Shown in pieces: positions 8,710 to 17,707 of a stretch of 34,257 nucleotides of DNA. The translations under genes and the position numbers were made by a program. This DNA comes from a bacterium (GTDB taxonomy: Bacteria > Bacillota > Clostridia > Lachnospirales > Lachnospiraceae): contig JAUNRX010000027.1 of NCBI GenBank assembly GCA_030539495.1, forward strand, positions 1-34,257, written 5' to 3'. How positions within the stretch are numbered: the first letter of the stretch is position 1; the number at the start of each line of letters is the position of its first letter. Under the pieces are notes generated by a model. It had not been told where the DNA came from. It did no database searches and saw only the letters and a program-made list of their open reading frames with translations.

Positions 8710-9231
8710 TTATAAAATATTCTTTTTATAGCCCGAAATAACTCGTTCTGCCACTTGATCCGGAGTACCAATTTCTGCATTTATCTGCATATGACATACT
8801 GATTGATAAATAGAGTCACGGGAAGATAACAGTCGTTCTACCTTTTCTTCCACGTTTTCTCCTGCTAATAAAGGGCGAGTCATATCGCCCTTAAGTCGCT
8901 CTAAAACGACTTCTTTTGTAACTTTTAGATAATTTACGAGTCCAAGCTTCTTTAACAGAGAGGCATTCTCCTCACGCAATGGCAGTCCGCCTCCGGTAGA
9001 AATCACTGCATGTGTCACCGTTGCATTGAGTTCCTTTAAAAGGTCAACTTCCATCTTCCGAAATGCTGCTTCTCCCTGTGTTTCAAAAATATCAGTAATC
9101 TCCATGCCGGCCTTTTTCACGATCATTTCATCCGTATCAAGAAAGGTGAAACCTAATTCCCCGGCAATCTTTTGCCCTACTGTGGTCTTTCCAGACCCCA
9201 TGAAGCCAATTAAAATAATATTTTCTTTCAT
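8710..9231 (-). CDS. aroK: Shikimate kinase
   Basis: Phosphorylates shikimate at the 3-hydroxyl with ATP, the fifth step of the chorismate pathway, in the cytosol. The 173-residue protein has the Walker A loop GFMGSGKTT (9-17), substrate-binding D34 in DTDEM, R58 in FRKME, the GGG turn at 80-82, lid arginine R119 in DMTRP, and the adenine-side RDSIY segment (138-142). All expected functional residues are present and the length is normal. An AGGAGG lies 8 bases before the ATG at 9231, inside the short gap after yqeG. The next pathway enzyme, EPSP synthase, is encoded about 7 kb away on the other strand in a separate operon. Confidence 0.95.
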   Translation of the reverse strand: MKENIILIGFMGSGKTTVGQKIAGELGFTFLDTDEMIVKKAGMEITDIFETQGEAAFRKMEVDLLKELNATVTHAVISTGGGLPLREENASLLKKLGLVNYLKVTKEVVLERLKGDMTRPLLAGENVEEKVERLLSSRDSIYQSVCHMQINAEIGTPDQVAERVISGYKKNIL

Positions 9232-9263
9232 CTTAAGCCTCCTGCTCGCAAATTATCTTTTGC

Positions 9264-9761
9264 TTATTTCAACGTCTTTTTGTAAAAATGTAATACGATT
9301 CGTTCAAGATAACGTTTGAATACAATCTGTATTTCCTCTTTTTTATCAATTGGCTCTACAAGGATATGATGCATTCCACAACGCTTTGCTCCGTAGACAT
9401 CTGTAAATAGCTGGTCTCCGATAAACATTGTGTTGGTAAGATTAGTATGCATCAGCTCCATTGCCTTTAAGTAATTCTTTCTACTAGGCTTGTGTGCATC
9501 ATAGATATAATTCACGTTGATTTCTTTGTTAAAACGTTCTACTCGTTCAATCTGATTATTTGAAATCAGACAAACTTGAAATCCCATGTCTTTTAACCCT
9601 TTAAATAATTCTATTGCCTCTTCGGTTGCATCTGCTCCATGCTTTACAAGAGTATTGTCTATATCAAAAAGAAGGCCACGATAGCCCTCTTTATATAACT
9701 CTGCAAAGTCTATGGAATACGTAGATGTCACCCATTTTTCAGGATAAAACTTTTGTAACAT
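9264..9761 (-). CDS. yqeG: YqeG-family HAD IIIA phosphatase
   Basis: This 165-residue member of the haloacid dehalogenase superfamily has motif I DIDNT (33-37, nucleophile D33 and D35), motif II LISNN (66-69), the motif III lysine K91 in HKPSRK, and motif IV GDQLFTD (115-121). YqeG proteins resemble phosphatidylglycerophosphate phosphatase-type enzymes; the physiological substrate is not proved in most bacteria. There is no cap domain of significant size. An AAGGAG lies before the ATG at 9761. Only 19 bases separate it from uppP upstream and 32 from aroK downstream, so these three genes are probably co-transcribed. A lipid phosphate substrate would fit its position next to undecaprenyl-diphosphatase, but this is inference. 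Confidence 0.9.
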   Translation of the reverse strand: MLQKFYPEKWVTSTYSIDFAELYKEGYRGLLFDIDNTLVKHGADATEEAIELFKGLKDMGFQVCLISNNQIERVERFNKEINVNYIYDAHKPSRKNYLKAMELMHTNLTNTMFIGDQLFTDVYGAKRCGMHHILVEPIDKKEEIQIVFKRYLERIVLHFYKKTLK

Positions 9762-9780
9762 AACTAACTCCTTAAACTAA

Positions 9781-10605
9781 CTAGTGTGCAAACATATAAG
9801 CGATTAAAATAAAACCTAATACAATTCTATAATAACCAAAAACTTTAAAATCATGCTTTTTAATGTATCCCATTAAGAATTTAATTGCAAATACGGATAC
9901 TAAGAATGCAGTAATCATACCAACTACTAAGATACAAGCTTCGCCAAGTGTAAAGTTTAAACCGAAACGAAGTAATTTTAAGAAACTTGCACCAAACATA
10001 ACTGGGATTGCAAGATAGAATGTAAATTCTGCTGCAACTGTTCTGCTTACGCCGATTAATAAAGCACCGATAATTGTAGCACCAGATCTTGATGTACCAG
10101 GGATTAAAGATAATAACTGGAATACACCAATAATAAGTGCTGTATTATATGTGATATCTTTTAATGAATTTACTTTTGGAGAACGTCCCTTGTTCCACAT
10201 TTCAATTACGATAAATAATACACCATAGATAATAAGTGTCATAGATACTGTCTGGAAATTATAGAAATGAGCATCTAAATAATCATCGAATAATAATCCG
10301 ATAATTGCCGCCGGAACGCTTGCAACAAGAATTCTGAACCAAAGATTCATAATCCCCATATCTACTTCGATACCTTTTCCTTTTTTCTTAAATGGGAAAA
10401 TCTTATTCCAATATAATACAACAACGGCCATAATAGCGCCTAATTGAACTACTACACGAAACATTTCCATAAACGCATCATTAGTGGAAAGCGTAATAAA
10501 TTTCTCAACTAAGATCATATGTCCTGTACTACTAATTGGTAACCACTCTGTAATACCTTCTACGAGACCAAATAGCAGGGTCACTAAAAGTTCATGTAAA
10601 CTCAT
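9781..10605 (-). CDS. uppP: Undecaprenyl-diphosphatase
   Basis: This integral membrane enzyme converts undecaprenyl diphosphate to the monophosphate, recycling the lipid carrier for peptidoglycan and other wall polymers; overproduction of the family gives bacitracin resistance. The 274-residue protein has the family's [14 protein letters not shown] box (16-29, including E16, E20, S26 and H29) and the second signature PGTSRSG (169-175, catalytic R173). Several hydrophobic helices follow, ending in a short cytoplasmic-type tail. Length is normal. The start at 10605 has AGGAG about 11 bases upstream. It heads the run uppP-yqeG-aroK and is divergent from the alarmone synthetase gene across a 207-base AT-rich gap. 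Confidence 0.96.
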   Translation of the reverse strand: MSLHELLVTLLFGLVEGITEWLPISSTGHMILVEKFITLSTNDAFMEMFRVVVQLGAIMAVVVLYWNKIFPFKKKGKGIEVDMGIMNLWFRILVASVPAAIIGLLFDDYLDAHFYNFQTVSMTLIIYGVLFIVIEMWNKGRSPKVNSLKDITYNTALIIGVFQLLSLIPGTSRSGATIIGALLIGVSRTVAAEFTFYLAIPVMFGASFLKLLRFGLNFTLGEACILVVGMITAFLVSVFAIKFLMGYIKKHDFKVFGYYRIVLGFILIAYMFAH

Positions 10606-10812
10606 AACTCATCTTTCTCCTTTTTTTCATATACTACGCCTATTCTACCGAAAACAATTTACAAATTCAAGTACTTTCACTACCGTTGCCATTTTCCTGC
10701 TAATGATTAAGAACTTTCACAGAATATTCAGAAATTTTACACAAATACATGCTATATTTACTTAAGAACTTAAGAAGTATACATTTTCTTTATTAAAGGA
10801 GGCATATGCACA

Positions 10813-11433
10813 GTGGGAAAAAACAAACTTTCACAGGTCGATTATGATTCTCTTATCCGTCCTTATCGGGATGCCCTTTTTACCATACAGCTCCGTCTCG
10901 ATGGGCTGAATGCGGATTATCTTAAGATGTACAAGAATTATCCCATTCACCATATTCAGCAGCGGATCAAAGTAAAGACAAGCATCGAAAATAAACTAAA
11001 GAAGCGTGGACTTCCCATTACCGCTCAAATTGCAAGGGACGAGCTGACCGATATTGCAGGCATCCGCGTTATCTGCTATTTTACTGAAGATGTCTATCAC
11101 CTCGTCCGTCAAATGAAAAAGCAAACAGATCTTATCTTAATTAAGGAATCTGACTATATAAAGGAGCCAAAAGAGAATGGCTATCGCAGCTATCATCTTG
11201 TCCTTGGCATTCCCGTCTATAATATGGACGGCCTGCAATACTATCCGGTAGAACTTCAAATTCGTACATTGACTATGGACTTGTGGGCAAGCATGGAGCA
11301 TCGGATCTGCTACAAGCCAGAAGATGGCTTGTCTTCCTCAAATTCTTCCCACTTTAGAAGATATACTGCCCTGCTTGATGAAATAGAACATGAATGTAAA
11401 GAGATGTGTGGATATGAAGTCACACGATGTTAA
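10813..11433 (+). CDS. Small alarmone synthetase (RelQ/YjbM-type GTP pyrophosphokinase)
   Basis: The 206-residue protein is a lone RelA/SpoT synthetase domain: it lacks the HD hydrolase, TGS and ACT domains of long Rel enzymes. It transfers pyrophosphate from ATP to GTP or GDP to make (p)ppGpp. Visible motifs are RIKVKTSIENKL (51-62), DIAGIRV (80-86, metal-binding D80), the substrate loop DYIKEPKENGYRSYH (114-128) and VELQIRT (146-152, E147). The length matches RelQ rather than the slightly different RelP class, but I do not assign the subtype firmly. Translation starts at a GTG, with AAAGGAGG 10 bases upstream; the ATG at 10805 is in another frame. A structured 3' region and a terminator follow. 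Confidence 0.9.
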   Translation: MGKNKLSQVDYDSLIRPYRDALFTIQLRLDGLNADYLKMYKNYPIHHIQQRIKVKTSIENKLKKRGLPITAQIARDELTDIAGIRVICYFTEDVYHLVRQMKKQTDLILIKESDYIKEPKENGYRSYHLVLGIPVYNMDGLQYYPVELQIRTLTMDLWASMEHRICYKPEDGLSSSNSSHFRRYTALLDEIEHECKEMCGYEVTRC

Positions 11434-11500
11434 TGGCATCGTCAAGTTCACTGGTGACACTTTGCTCGCGACGAAGTTGGTCGCATTAGCGACATGCTCT
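11434..11500 (+). other. Hairpin-rich 3' region with a motif shared with 31253-31273
   Basis: Immediately after the synthetase stop codon, bases 11456-11476 match 31253-31273 at 19 of 21 positions (shared core GACACTTTGCTC). The first copy is followed by GCGAC (11468-11472), GTCGC (11480-11484) and GCGAC (11489-11493), so the middle segment can pair with either neighbour, giving mutually exclusive hairpins. The word CACTTTGCTCG also resembles a stem arm of the structured element at 82-93. It could be a decayed relative of that element. Confidence 0.4.
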
Positions 11501-11609
11501 GCGAATTTCTTTTGAATGCCCAATTGCTTTCCCCATCATAAGACGGCTTATAAAACGAGTTGCTATTGTAACTATTTCAAGATTATTTCATCGGGCTTTC
11601 CAATTAACC

Positions 11610-11652
11610 ACAAAAAAGACAGAATGTCTCAACGTCATACTGTCTTTTTTGT
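11610..11652. terminator. Bidirectional intrinsic terminator
   Basis: A perfect 13-bp stem, ACAAAAAAGACAG (11610-11622) with CTGTCTTTTTTGT (11640-11652), and a 17-base loop. It sits between the convergent synthetase and EF-G-like genes and has A/T runs on both sides. Confidence 0.88.
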
Positions 11653-11669
11653 ATTTATTCATTCACTAA

Positions 11670-13760
11670 TTACTTCGAAACCTTTTCTTCTTCCTTCGCA
11701 TTCTCAGCAATTACTTTTTCTTGAATATCATGTGGAGCTTGTTCGTATCTGGAGAATTCATAACTGAAATCACCAATGCCACCTGTCATGGATCTTAAAT
11801 CCGTAGAATAGCCATGAACTCCTGCTAATGGAATATCAGCCACAATTTCCTGCTTTCCACCATCGATTGGATTCATGCCAAGCACTCTGCCTCGGCGTTT
11901 ATTCAAATCGCCCATAATATCACCGGTAAACTTATCCGGAACCACTACCTTTAAAGTAACGATTGGCTCAAGAAGCACCGGATTTGCTTGTGAAAAGGCT
12001 TGCTTAAATGCAAGGATGGTTGCCATCTTGAATGCCTGCTCACTGGAGTCTACTGGATGGTAGGAACCATCTACTAAAGTTGCCTTAATGCCTACTACCG
12101 GATACCCTGCTAAAGGTCCCTTTAAAACACTTTCCTGTAAGCCCTTCTCAACTGCTGGGAAGTAGTTCTTAGGAACTGAACCGCCGAAGATCTTCTCTTC
12201 AAACTCATAGGATTTTTCTACATCATTTAATGGCTCAAAATCCATTAAGACATCACCATACTGACCATGACCACCCGATTGTTTCTTATGTTTGCCACGT
12301 ACCTGGACTTTCTTACGGATAGTTTCTCTGTATGGAACTCTTGCCTTGCTTGTGATAATCTCAACTTTATATTTGGATAACAGCTTGCTTACCACCACAT
12401 CTAACTGCTGCTCTCCAATACCATATAGCAACGTCTGATGGTTTTCATTATCATTTACCTCTTTTAGTGTATGGTCTTCATCCATTAGTTTCTGTAATGC
12501 CTGGCTGACCTTATCATCATCGCCCTTATTCTTTGTCTCAAAGCGGACATACGTATAAGGTTTTGGAAAATCAATTGGTGCAAATTCAACAGGAGTTCCT
12601 TTTGTTGCAAGGCTATGGCCGGTTGCCGTATTACTTAACTTACCTAGAGCCCCAATATCGCCTGCGCATAACTCTTTTACTTCAATCTGATCTTTTCCAC
12701 GGAATACATAAAGTCTTGAAATCTTCTCTTCTGTCTCCGTATTTACATTATATATAGTTGAGTCTGCTTTGATTTTACCTGAGTTAACCTTGATTAGTGA
12801 GAACTTACCGATAAATGGATCTGCAATCGTCTTAAATACTCTTGAAGTAAATGGCTTGTTTACATCATAATCGGCAGCAAACTCTTCTTTTGTCTTTATA
12901 TTGGTTCCTGATATCTTCACCTTGTCTGGTGATGGGAAATATTTTTCAATGACCTGCAACAGCATGATCGTACCATTCCCACTGATACCGGAACCCATCA
13001 ATACGGGAACTACCGTTCCATCTATTACATTGCCGCGAAGTGCTTGAGAAATCTCTTCATACGTAAATACTTCGCCTGCAAAATATTTTTCCATTAATTC
13101 TTCGCTTGTTTCAGCTACTGATTCTAACAATGCTTCACGCACTGTCGTAAGATTCTTATGTGAATAGTCCGGAATCTCACATTCTTCATATTTACTTAAT
13201 TCAGTAAATCTTCTGCCCTTCATCTTTACCACGTTGACGTAGCCAACAAATTTCTCATTTTCACGAATTGGCAGATGAAATGGTGCTATTTTCTTTCCGT
13301 ATAACTCAGTCAGTTTTTCCACAACCTCTCGGTAACTGGCCTGGTCATCATCCATATCTGTTACAAAAAATAGTCTTGGCAACTTATATTTCTCACAATA
13401 CTCCCATGCCTTCATCGTTCCAACTTCCACTCCAGCTTTGGCTGAAATAACGATAACAGCGGCATCTGCAGCACTTAAGGCCTCTTCTGTCTCACCAACA
13501 AAATCAAAATATCCAGGAGTATCCAAAAAATTAATCTTGGTTTTTTCCCATTCAATTGGTACAATCGATGTACTGATAGAGAATAAACGTTTGACTTCCT
13601 CCTTATCGTAATCACTGATCGTAGATCCATCTTCGATTTTTCCTTGTCGTTTGACTGCACCGGTAATATAAGCCATGGCTTCGACTAAAGTTGTCTTGCC
13701 ACAGCTACCGTGCCCCAAAACGACTACATTACGAATATTTTCAGTTGTGTAAGTCTCCAT
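11670..13760 (-). CDS. Elongation factor G-like GTPase (EF-G paralogue)
   Basis: The 696-residue protein has the five-domain layout of EF-G: a GTPase domain, beta-barrel domain II, and C-terminal domains including the domain IV signature KQSGGHGQYGDV. The P loop is GHGSCGKTT (16-24) and G3 is DTPG (80-83). It departs from canonical EF-G: switch I lacks the RGITI box, having KRLFSISTS instead, and G4 is TDMD (134-137) where NKxD is expected. These changes suit a paralogue rather than the main translocase. Such EF-G-like proteins are common in Clostridia, but their job (ribosome rescue, recycling or other) is not established from sequence. ATG 13760 has GGAGG 8 bases upstream; a more upstream start at 13802 would add 14 residues without a ribosome site. 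Confidence 0.9.
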   Translation of the reverse strand: METYTTENIRNVVVLGHGSCGKTTLVEAMAYITGAVKRQGKIEDGSTISDYDKEEVKRLFSISTSIVPIEWEKTKINFLDTPGYFDFVGETEEALSAADAAVIVISAKAGVEVGTMKAWEYCEKYKLPRLFFVTDMDDDQASYREVVEKLTELYGKKIAPFHLPIRENEKFVGYVNVVKMKGRRFTELSKYEECEIPDYSHKNLTTVREALLESVAETSEELMEKYFAGEVFTYEEISQALRGNVIDGTVVPVLMGSGISGNGTIMLLQVIEKYFPSPDKVKISGTNIKTKEEFAADYDVNKPFTSRVFKTIADPFIGKFSLIKVNSGKIKADSTIYNVNTETEEKISRLYVFRGKDQIEVKELCAGDIGALGKLSNTATGHSLATKGTPVEFAPIDFPKPYTYVRFETKNKGDDDKVSQALQKLMDEDHTLKEVNDNENHQTLLYGIGEQQLDVVVSKLLSKYKVEIITSKARVPYRETIRKKVQVRGKHKKQSGGHGQYGDVLMDFEPLNDVEKSYEFEEKIFGGSVPKNYFPAVEKGLQESVLKGPLAGYPVVGIKATLVDGSYHPVDSSEQAFKMATILAFKQAFSQANPVLLEPIVTLKVVVPDKFTGDIMGDLNKRRGRVLGMNPIDGGKQEIVADIPLAGVHGYSTDLRSMTGGIGDFSYEFSRYEQAPHDIQEKVIAENAKEEEKVSK

Positions 13761-13975
13761 ATAAATACCTCCAATACTATTTACTATGGATAAACTATCC
13801 ATGTAAATATTGTACTAATTTTCCACTAAGTATACAACCTTTTTATAAACAATTGATAGGGGGTAATTTAAAAGTCAAACATTTTTCATCATATTGTAAA
13901 AATATCATTGCAATTTACGCAAATTAATATAAATAATGCGTCAAAAAAGTCGAATATGTTAGGTTTATATGTTTC

Positions 13976-14008
13976 GCTTTAAAGTGTTAAAGTTTAACAC
14001 TTTAAAGC
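13976..14008. promoter_or_regulatory. 33-bp perfect dyad, candidate operator of the aro operon
   Basis: Arms GCTTTAAAGTGTTAAA (13976-13991) and TTTAACACTTTAAAGC (13993-14008) are exact reverse complements around a single G. The dyad ends one base before the -35 box of the aroF promoter. It has no following T-run, so it is not a terminator. The rest of the 386-base gap between the EF-G-like start and aroF is AT-rich with no gene visible. The cognate regulator is not in the window. Confidence 0.6.
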
Positions 14009-14009
14009 A

Positions 14010-14038
14010 TTGACATTTTAGTTTTTTAAGAGTACTAT
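14010..14038 (+). promoter_or_regulatory. Sigma-A promoter of aroF-tyrA-aroA
   Basis: A consensus -35 TTGACA (14010-14015), a 17-base spacer and TACTAT (14033-14038). The expected leader of about 85-100 bases shows no T-box or other riboswitch signature I can recognise. Confidence 0.85.
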
Positions 14039-14146
14039 TTTAAGTAAGAAAAATATAGAAAACATAAATACTCTTTTCAAGGAAATACTAATCTTGCCTA
14101 CATAAAATTTGAAAGGAGTTCAAAAATTATGACAGGAGATATAAAT

Positions 14147-15160
14147 ATGATTATCGTAATGAAACCAGGAGCAAGCGAGGCTTCTATAAAGAATGTAAAA
14201 CAAATCGTGGAAAGTAAAGGTCTTGAGACTCATATTTCCAGTGGACAGGAAGTAACCGTAATCGGTGTTATCGGAGATAAATCCAAATTAGAACAAGGTA
14301 ATATTGAAATTGCGCCAGAAGTTGACAAAATTGTTCCAGTAACAGAAAGTTATAAATTAAGCAACCGTAAATTCCATCCAGAAAGCTCAAAGATCAAAGT
14401 AGGGAATACAATCATTGGCGGAGATGAATTTACCATTATGTCCGGACCTTGTTCCGTAGAAAGTGAAGAACAAATTCTTCAAACTGCATTTGCCATCAAA
14501 AAAGCTGGTGCACAAATCCTTCGAGGTGGTGCTTACAAGCCAAGAACAAGCCCATATGCATTCCAAGGACTTGAAGAACGCGGCTTACAATTAATGAAAG
14601 AAGCCAAAGATGCAACCGGCCTTAACATCGTTTGTGAAGTAACTAGCCTTGAAGCAATTGAATCTGCGGTCAAATATGTAGATATGCTTCAGATCGGAAC
14701 TCGTAACATGCAAAACTTCTACCTTTTAAAAGAAGCTGGCAAGACTGGTCTTCCAATCCTTTTAAAACGTGGTATGGCAGCTACCATTGATGAATGGTTA
14801 AATGCAGCAGAATATATTATGGCAGAAGGAAATCCTAACGTTGTCCTTTGCGAACGTGGTATTAGAACTTTTGAAACAGCGACACGTAATACGTTAGACT
14901 TAAGTGCAGTTCCTGTGATCAAACAAAAGAGCCACCTTCCAATTATCGTGGATCCTAGCCATGCAACGGGAGTTAGAGATTATGTTGCTCCTCTTTCCAA
15001 AGCAGCATTGGCAGTTGGCGCTGACGGCCTTATGATCGAGAGCCATCCAGATCCAAAGACTGCATTATCGGATGGTCCTCAATCCCTTACTTTCGACCAA
15101 TTTGAAGAACTTATGGGTGAGCTTAAGACAATTGCTCCTCTCTTCAAGAAAACACTTTAG
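14147..15160 (+). CDS. aroF: 3-deoxy-7-phosphoheptulonate (DAHP) synthase, type I-beta
   Basis: Condenses phosphoenolpyruvate with erythrose 4-phosphate, the first step of the shikimate pathway. The protein has an N-terminal ferredoxin-like regulatory domain (about 1-70, starting [10 protein letters not shown]), which in this family mediates feedback inhibition by aromatic amino acids, and then a TIM barrel with AGPCSVE-like [35 protein letters not shown] and the metal-site DPSHATG. ATG 14147 agrees with the usual family start and has AGGAG 8 bases upstream. A second in-frame ATG at 14129 also has a site (AAAGGAG, 10-base spacing) and would add six residues, so either or both may be used. The TyrA ribosome site overlaps its stop codon. 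Confidence 0.95.
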   Translation: MIIVMKPGASEASIKNVKQIVESKGLETHISSGQEVTVIGVIGDKSKLEQGNIEIAPEVDKIVPVTESYKLSNRKFHPESSKIKVGNTIIGGDEFTIMSGPCSVESEEQILQTAFAIKKAGAQILRGGAYKPRTSPYAFQGLEERGLQLMKEAKDATGLNIVCEVTSLEAIESAVKYVDMLQIGTRNMQNFYLLKEAGKTGLPILLKRGMAATIDEWLNAAEYIMAEGNPNVVLCERGIRTFETATRNTLDLSAVPVIKQKSHLPIIVDPSHATGVRDYVAPLSKAALAVGADGLMIESHPDPKTALSDGPQSLTFDQFEELMGELKTIAPLFKKTL

Positions 15161-15172
15161 GAGGCAAATGGA

Positions 15173-16282
15173 ATGGAAGACACTTGTATCGGCTTTATTG
15201 GCTTTGGACTAATTGGTGGTTCCATTGCCAGAGCACTAAAATCAAAGAATCAGGCAGCAAAATTAATTGCTTATAATTATCATATAGGGAAACCAAATGC
15301 AAGTTTAGAACTTGCTAAAAGTGACGGTGTGTTAGATCGCATCGTCACTTCTTTCGATAATGGATTTGAAAACTGTGATATCATCTTTTTATGTGCTCCT
15401 GTGCTTGACAACATTAAATATCTTAGCCAATTAAAAGCTATTTTAAAACCATCCTGTATCTTAACTGACGTAGGAAGTGTGAAAGGCAACATTCACAAAG
15501 CAGTTTCTAACTTAGGACTTGAGGATCATTTTATCGGCGGTCATCCAATGGCAGGAACCGAAAAGACGGGATATGAACATTCCATGACAACCTTGCTTGA
15601 AAATGCCTACTATGTGCTTACTCCTACAAAACTGACCACGGAAGCTGCTCTTAGTAAACTTATTTCCATAGTAAGTCTTACCGGTGCCATTCCGGTTATC
15701 TTAGATCCCGATTACCATGATGACATTGTTTCTGCCATCAGCCATGTTCCTCACATTATCTCCGCAAGCCTTGTAAATATGGTAAAAGACCATGATGATA
15801 AAAATGAGACCATGCGTCTGCTTGCAGCCGGTGGATTTAAGGATATCACAAGGATTTCCTCTTCTTCCCCTATTATGTGGCAAAATATATGTCTTACCAA
15901 CAAAGACAGTATCCTTCGGTTTTTACATTATTACATAGAAAAACTAACCTACATCCAAACTTATATTGAAGACCAGGATCATGATAAGCTCCTAGGTTTC
16001 TTTGAAGAAGCGAAATCCTACCGTGATCAGATTCCAACGAAATCAGTTGGCCTAATACAGAAAGTACACGAACTCTATCTGGATCTGATGGATGAGGAAG
16101 GAGCAATTGCCACGGTTGCCACAATCTTAGCAACCAACCATATCAGTATTAAGAATATTGGCATTATCCATAATCGAGAATTTGAAGATGGTGTTCTCCG
16201 TTTAGAACTCTATACGGAAGAAGGTGCCATAAAAGCTGCAAAATGTCTAAGAAATTACAATTATACTATCTATGAGCGATAG
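15173..16282 (+). CDS. tyrA: Prephenate dehydrogenase with C-terminal ACT domain
   Basis: Oxidatively decarboxylates prephenate to 4-hydroxyphenylpyruvate for tyrosine synthesis, using NAD(P). The 369-residue protein has an N-terminal Rossmann motif, GFIGFGLIGGS (7-17), the catalytic-region GGHPMAGTEKTG, and HVPHIISASL in the helical dimerisation domain. The last 70 or so residues (EEGAIATVATILATNHISI onward) form an ACT domain, which in this family binds tyrosine for feedback control. The start ATG at 15173 is 12 bases after the aroF stop, with AGGAGG overlapping that stop, implying translational coupling. aroA follows 51 bases later. Confidence 0.95.
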   Translation: MEDTCIGFIGFGLIGGSIARALKSKNQAAKLIAYNYHIGKPNASLELAKSDGVLDRIVTSFDNGFENCDIIFLCAPVLDNIKYLSQLKAILKPSCILTDVGSVKGNIHKAVSNLGLEDHFIGGHPMAGTEKTGYEHSMTTLLENAYYVLTPTKLTTEAALSKLISIVSLTGAIPVILDPDYHDDIVSAISHVPHIISASLVNMVKDHDDKNETMRLLAAGGFKDITRISSSSPIMWQNICLTNKDSILRFLHYYIEKLTYIQTYIEDQDHDKLLGFFEEAKSYRDQIPTKSVGLIQKVHELYLDLMDEEGAIATVATILATNHISIKNIGIIHNREFEDGVLRLELYTEEGAIKAAKCLRNYNYTIYER

Positions 16283-16333
16283 AGATATGTTAGAATAAAT
16301 AATATTTTTGATAACCAGGAGGAAAAACAGCAT

Positions 16334-17611
16334 ATGAAATTCAAAAAAGTATCCCATTTAATTGGAGAAATAGATGTCCCTGGCGATAAATCCATCTCCC
16401 ATAGAGCAATTATGCTTGGAACTTTAGCAAATGGAACAACCACCGTTACAAACTTCTTACAAGGCGCTGACTGTCTTTCTAGTATCGACTGCTTTCGTAA
16501 GTTAGGTATCCAGATCGAAAATAAAATTGATACGGTAATCATTCACGGCAATGGCCTTCATGGATTAAAAAAGCCAACAGAGACACTTGATGTAGGAAAC
16601 AGCGGTACAACGATGCGCCTTATGTCAGGGATTCTTTCTGCAGCTGATTTTGATGTAGTCGTAACCGGAGATGCTTCCATTCAGAAACGTCCCATGGGTC
16701 GAATCATGACTCCTCTACGCCTTATGGGTGCCGACATTACAAGCCTAAACAACAATAACTGTGCTCCATTAAAAATCAATGGAACAAAGGTACATCCAAT
16801 TTCTTATCAATCACCGGTTGCTTCTGCACAGGTAAAATCCAGTATTTTATTAGCAGGATTATATGCTGATGGGAAAACTTCCGTAACAGAACCATTTGTT
16901 TCAAGAAACCATAGTGAACTGATGTTAAACTATTTTGGTGCAACAGTTACAAGCGAGGGCACTACTGCTACGATTACGCCTCCAGAAGCACTCTATGGAC
17001 GTGAAATCAACGTTCCAGGCGATATCTCTTCTGCAGCATATTTTATAGGTGCTGGCTTAATCACTCCAAATTCCGAAATCCTGATTAAAAACGTGGGTGT
17101 AAATAAGACAAGAGATGGTATTCTTCGCGTAGTCAAAGCCATGGGTGGAAACGTGACCCTTCTTAACAAACGTTTACAAGGACTAGAAGAGACAGCTGAC
17201 CTACTTGTTAAGACAAGCAGCTTACATGGGACAACCATCGAAGGCGAAGTGATTCCAACCTTAATCGATGAAATTCCTTTACTTGCTGTACTTGCCTGCT
17301 TTGCCTCTGGTACAACGGTAATTAAAGATGCTGCTGAATTAAAAGTAAAAGAATCGAACCGTATCGATGTCATGGTTACCAACCTTAAGGCAATGGGTGC
17401 AGACATCACTGCTACTGAGGATGGAATGATTATAAATGGTGGAGCCGAGTTACATGGGGCAAATATTGATTCCCATCTGGATCACCGAATTGCCATGTCA
17501 TTTGCCGTAGCTGGCATTAATGCTTCTGGTGAGACAAAAATTAAGGGAAGTGAATGCGTGGATATCTCCTATCCAACCTTCTATCAAGACCTAAATCGAT
17601 TAATCCAATAA
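16334..17611 (+). CDS. aroA: 3-phosphoshikimate 1-carboxyvinyltransferase (EPSP synthase)
   Basis: Transfers the enolpyruvyl group of PEP to shikimate 3-phosphate. The 425-residue protein has the PEP/shikimate-binding PGDKSISHR near the N terminus, NSGTTMRLMSG, KRPMGRIMTPL, SAQVKSSILLAG, a late LKVKESNRID and the C-terminal DHRIAMSFAVAG: the complete active-site set of two-domain EPSP synthases. The GDKSISHR and RPMGRI forms resemble the Bacillus/Staphylococcus type more than the enterobacterial one. AGGAGG lies 11 bases before the ATG. It is third in aroF-tyrA-aroA; no clear terminator is seen directly after it. Confidence 0.96.
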   Translation: MKFKKVSHLIGEIDVPGDKSISHRAIMLGTLANGTTTVTNFLQGADCLSSIDCFRKLGIQIENKIDTVIIHGNGLHGLKKPTETLDVGNSGTTMRLMSGILSAADFDVVVTGDASIQKRPMGRIMTPLRLMGADITSLNNNNCAPLKINGTKVHPISYQSPVASAQVKSSILLAGLYADGKTSVTEPFVSRNHSELMLNYFGATVTSEGTTATITPPEALYGREINVPGDISSAAYFIGAGLITPNSEILIKNVGVNKTRDGILRVVKAMGGNVTLLNKRLQGLEETADLLVKTSSLHGTTIEGEVIPTLIDEIPLLAVLACFASGTTVIKDAAELKVKESNRIDVMVTNLKAMGADITATEDGMIINGGAELHGANIDSHLDHRIAMSFAVAGINASGETKIKGSECVDISYPTFYQDLNRLIQ

Positions 17612-17707
17612 ATTTTCACAATTAGAACACACTCTATTCACACTTTTTCGTAATAATGATATCCATAGTAATTTATTACACAATACAATCAGAAAGGGTG
17701 TGTACAT

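Noticed and set aside
10484-10765. Plus-strand reading frame opposite uppP
   Set aside because: It is antisense to a well-supported membrane protein gene and lacks a ribosome site.
11516-11767. Small plus-strand gene between the alarmone synthetase and EF-G-like genes
   Set aside because: It crosses an intrinsic terminator and runs into the EF-G-like coding region; no ribosome site.
14039-14128. T-box or other riboswitch before aroF
   Set aside because: The leader is only about 85-100 bases, lacks the T-box GGTGG-type antiterminator sequence, and has no terminator hairpin with a T-run.
16993-17409. 138-codon minus-strand frame inside aroA
   Set aside because: Shadow of the aroA codon pattern; no start signal and no recognisable domain.
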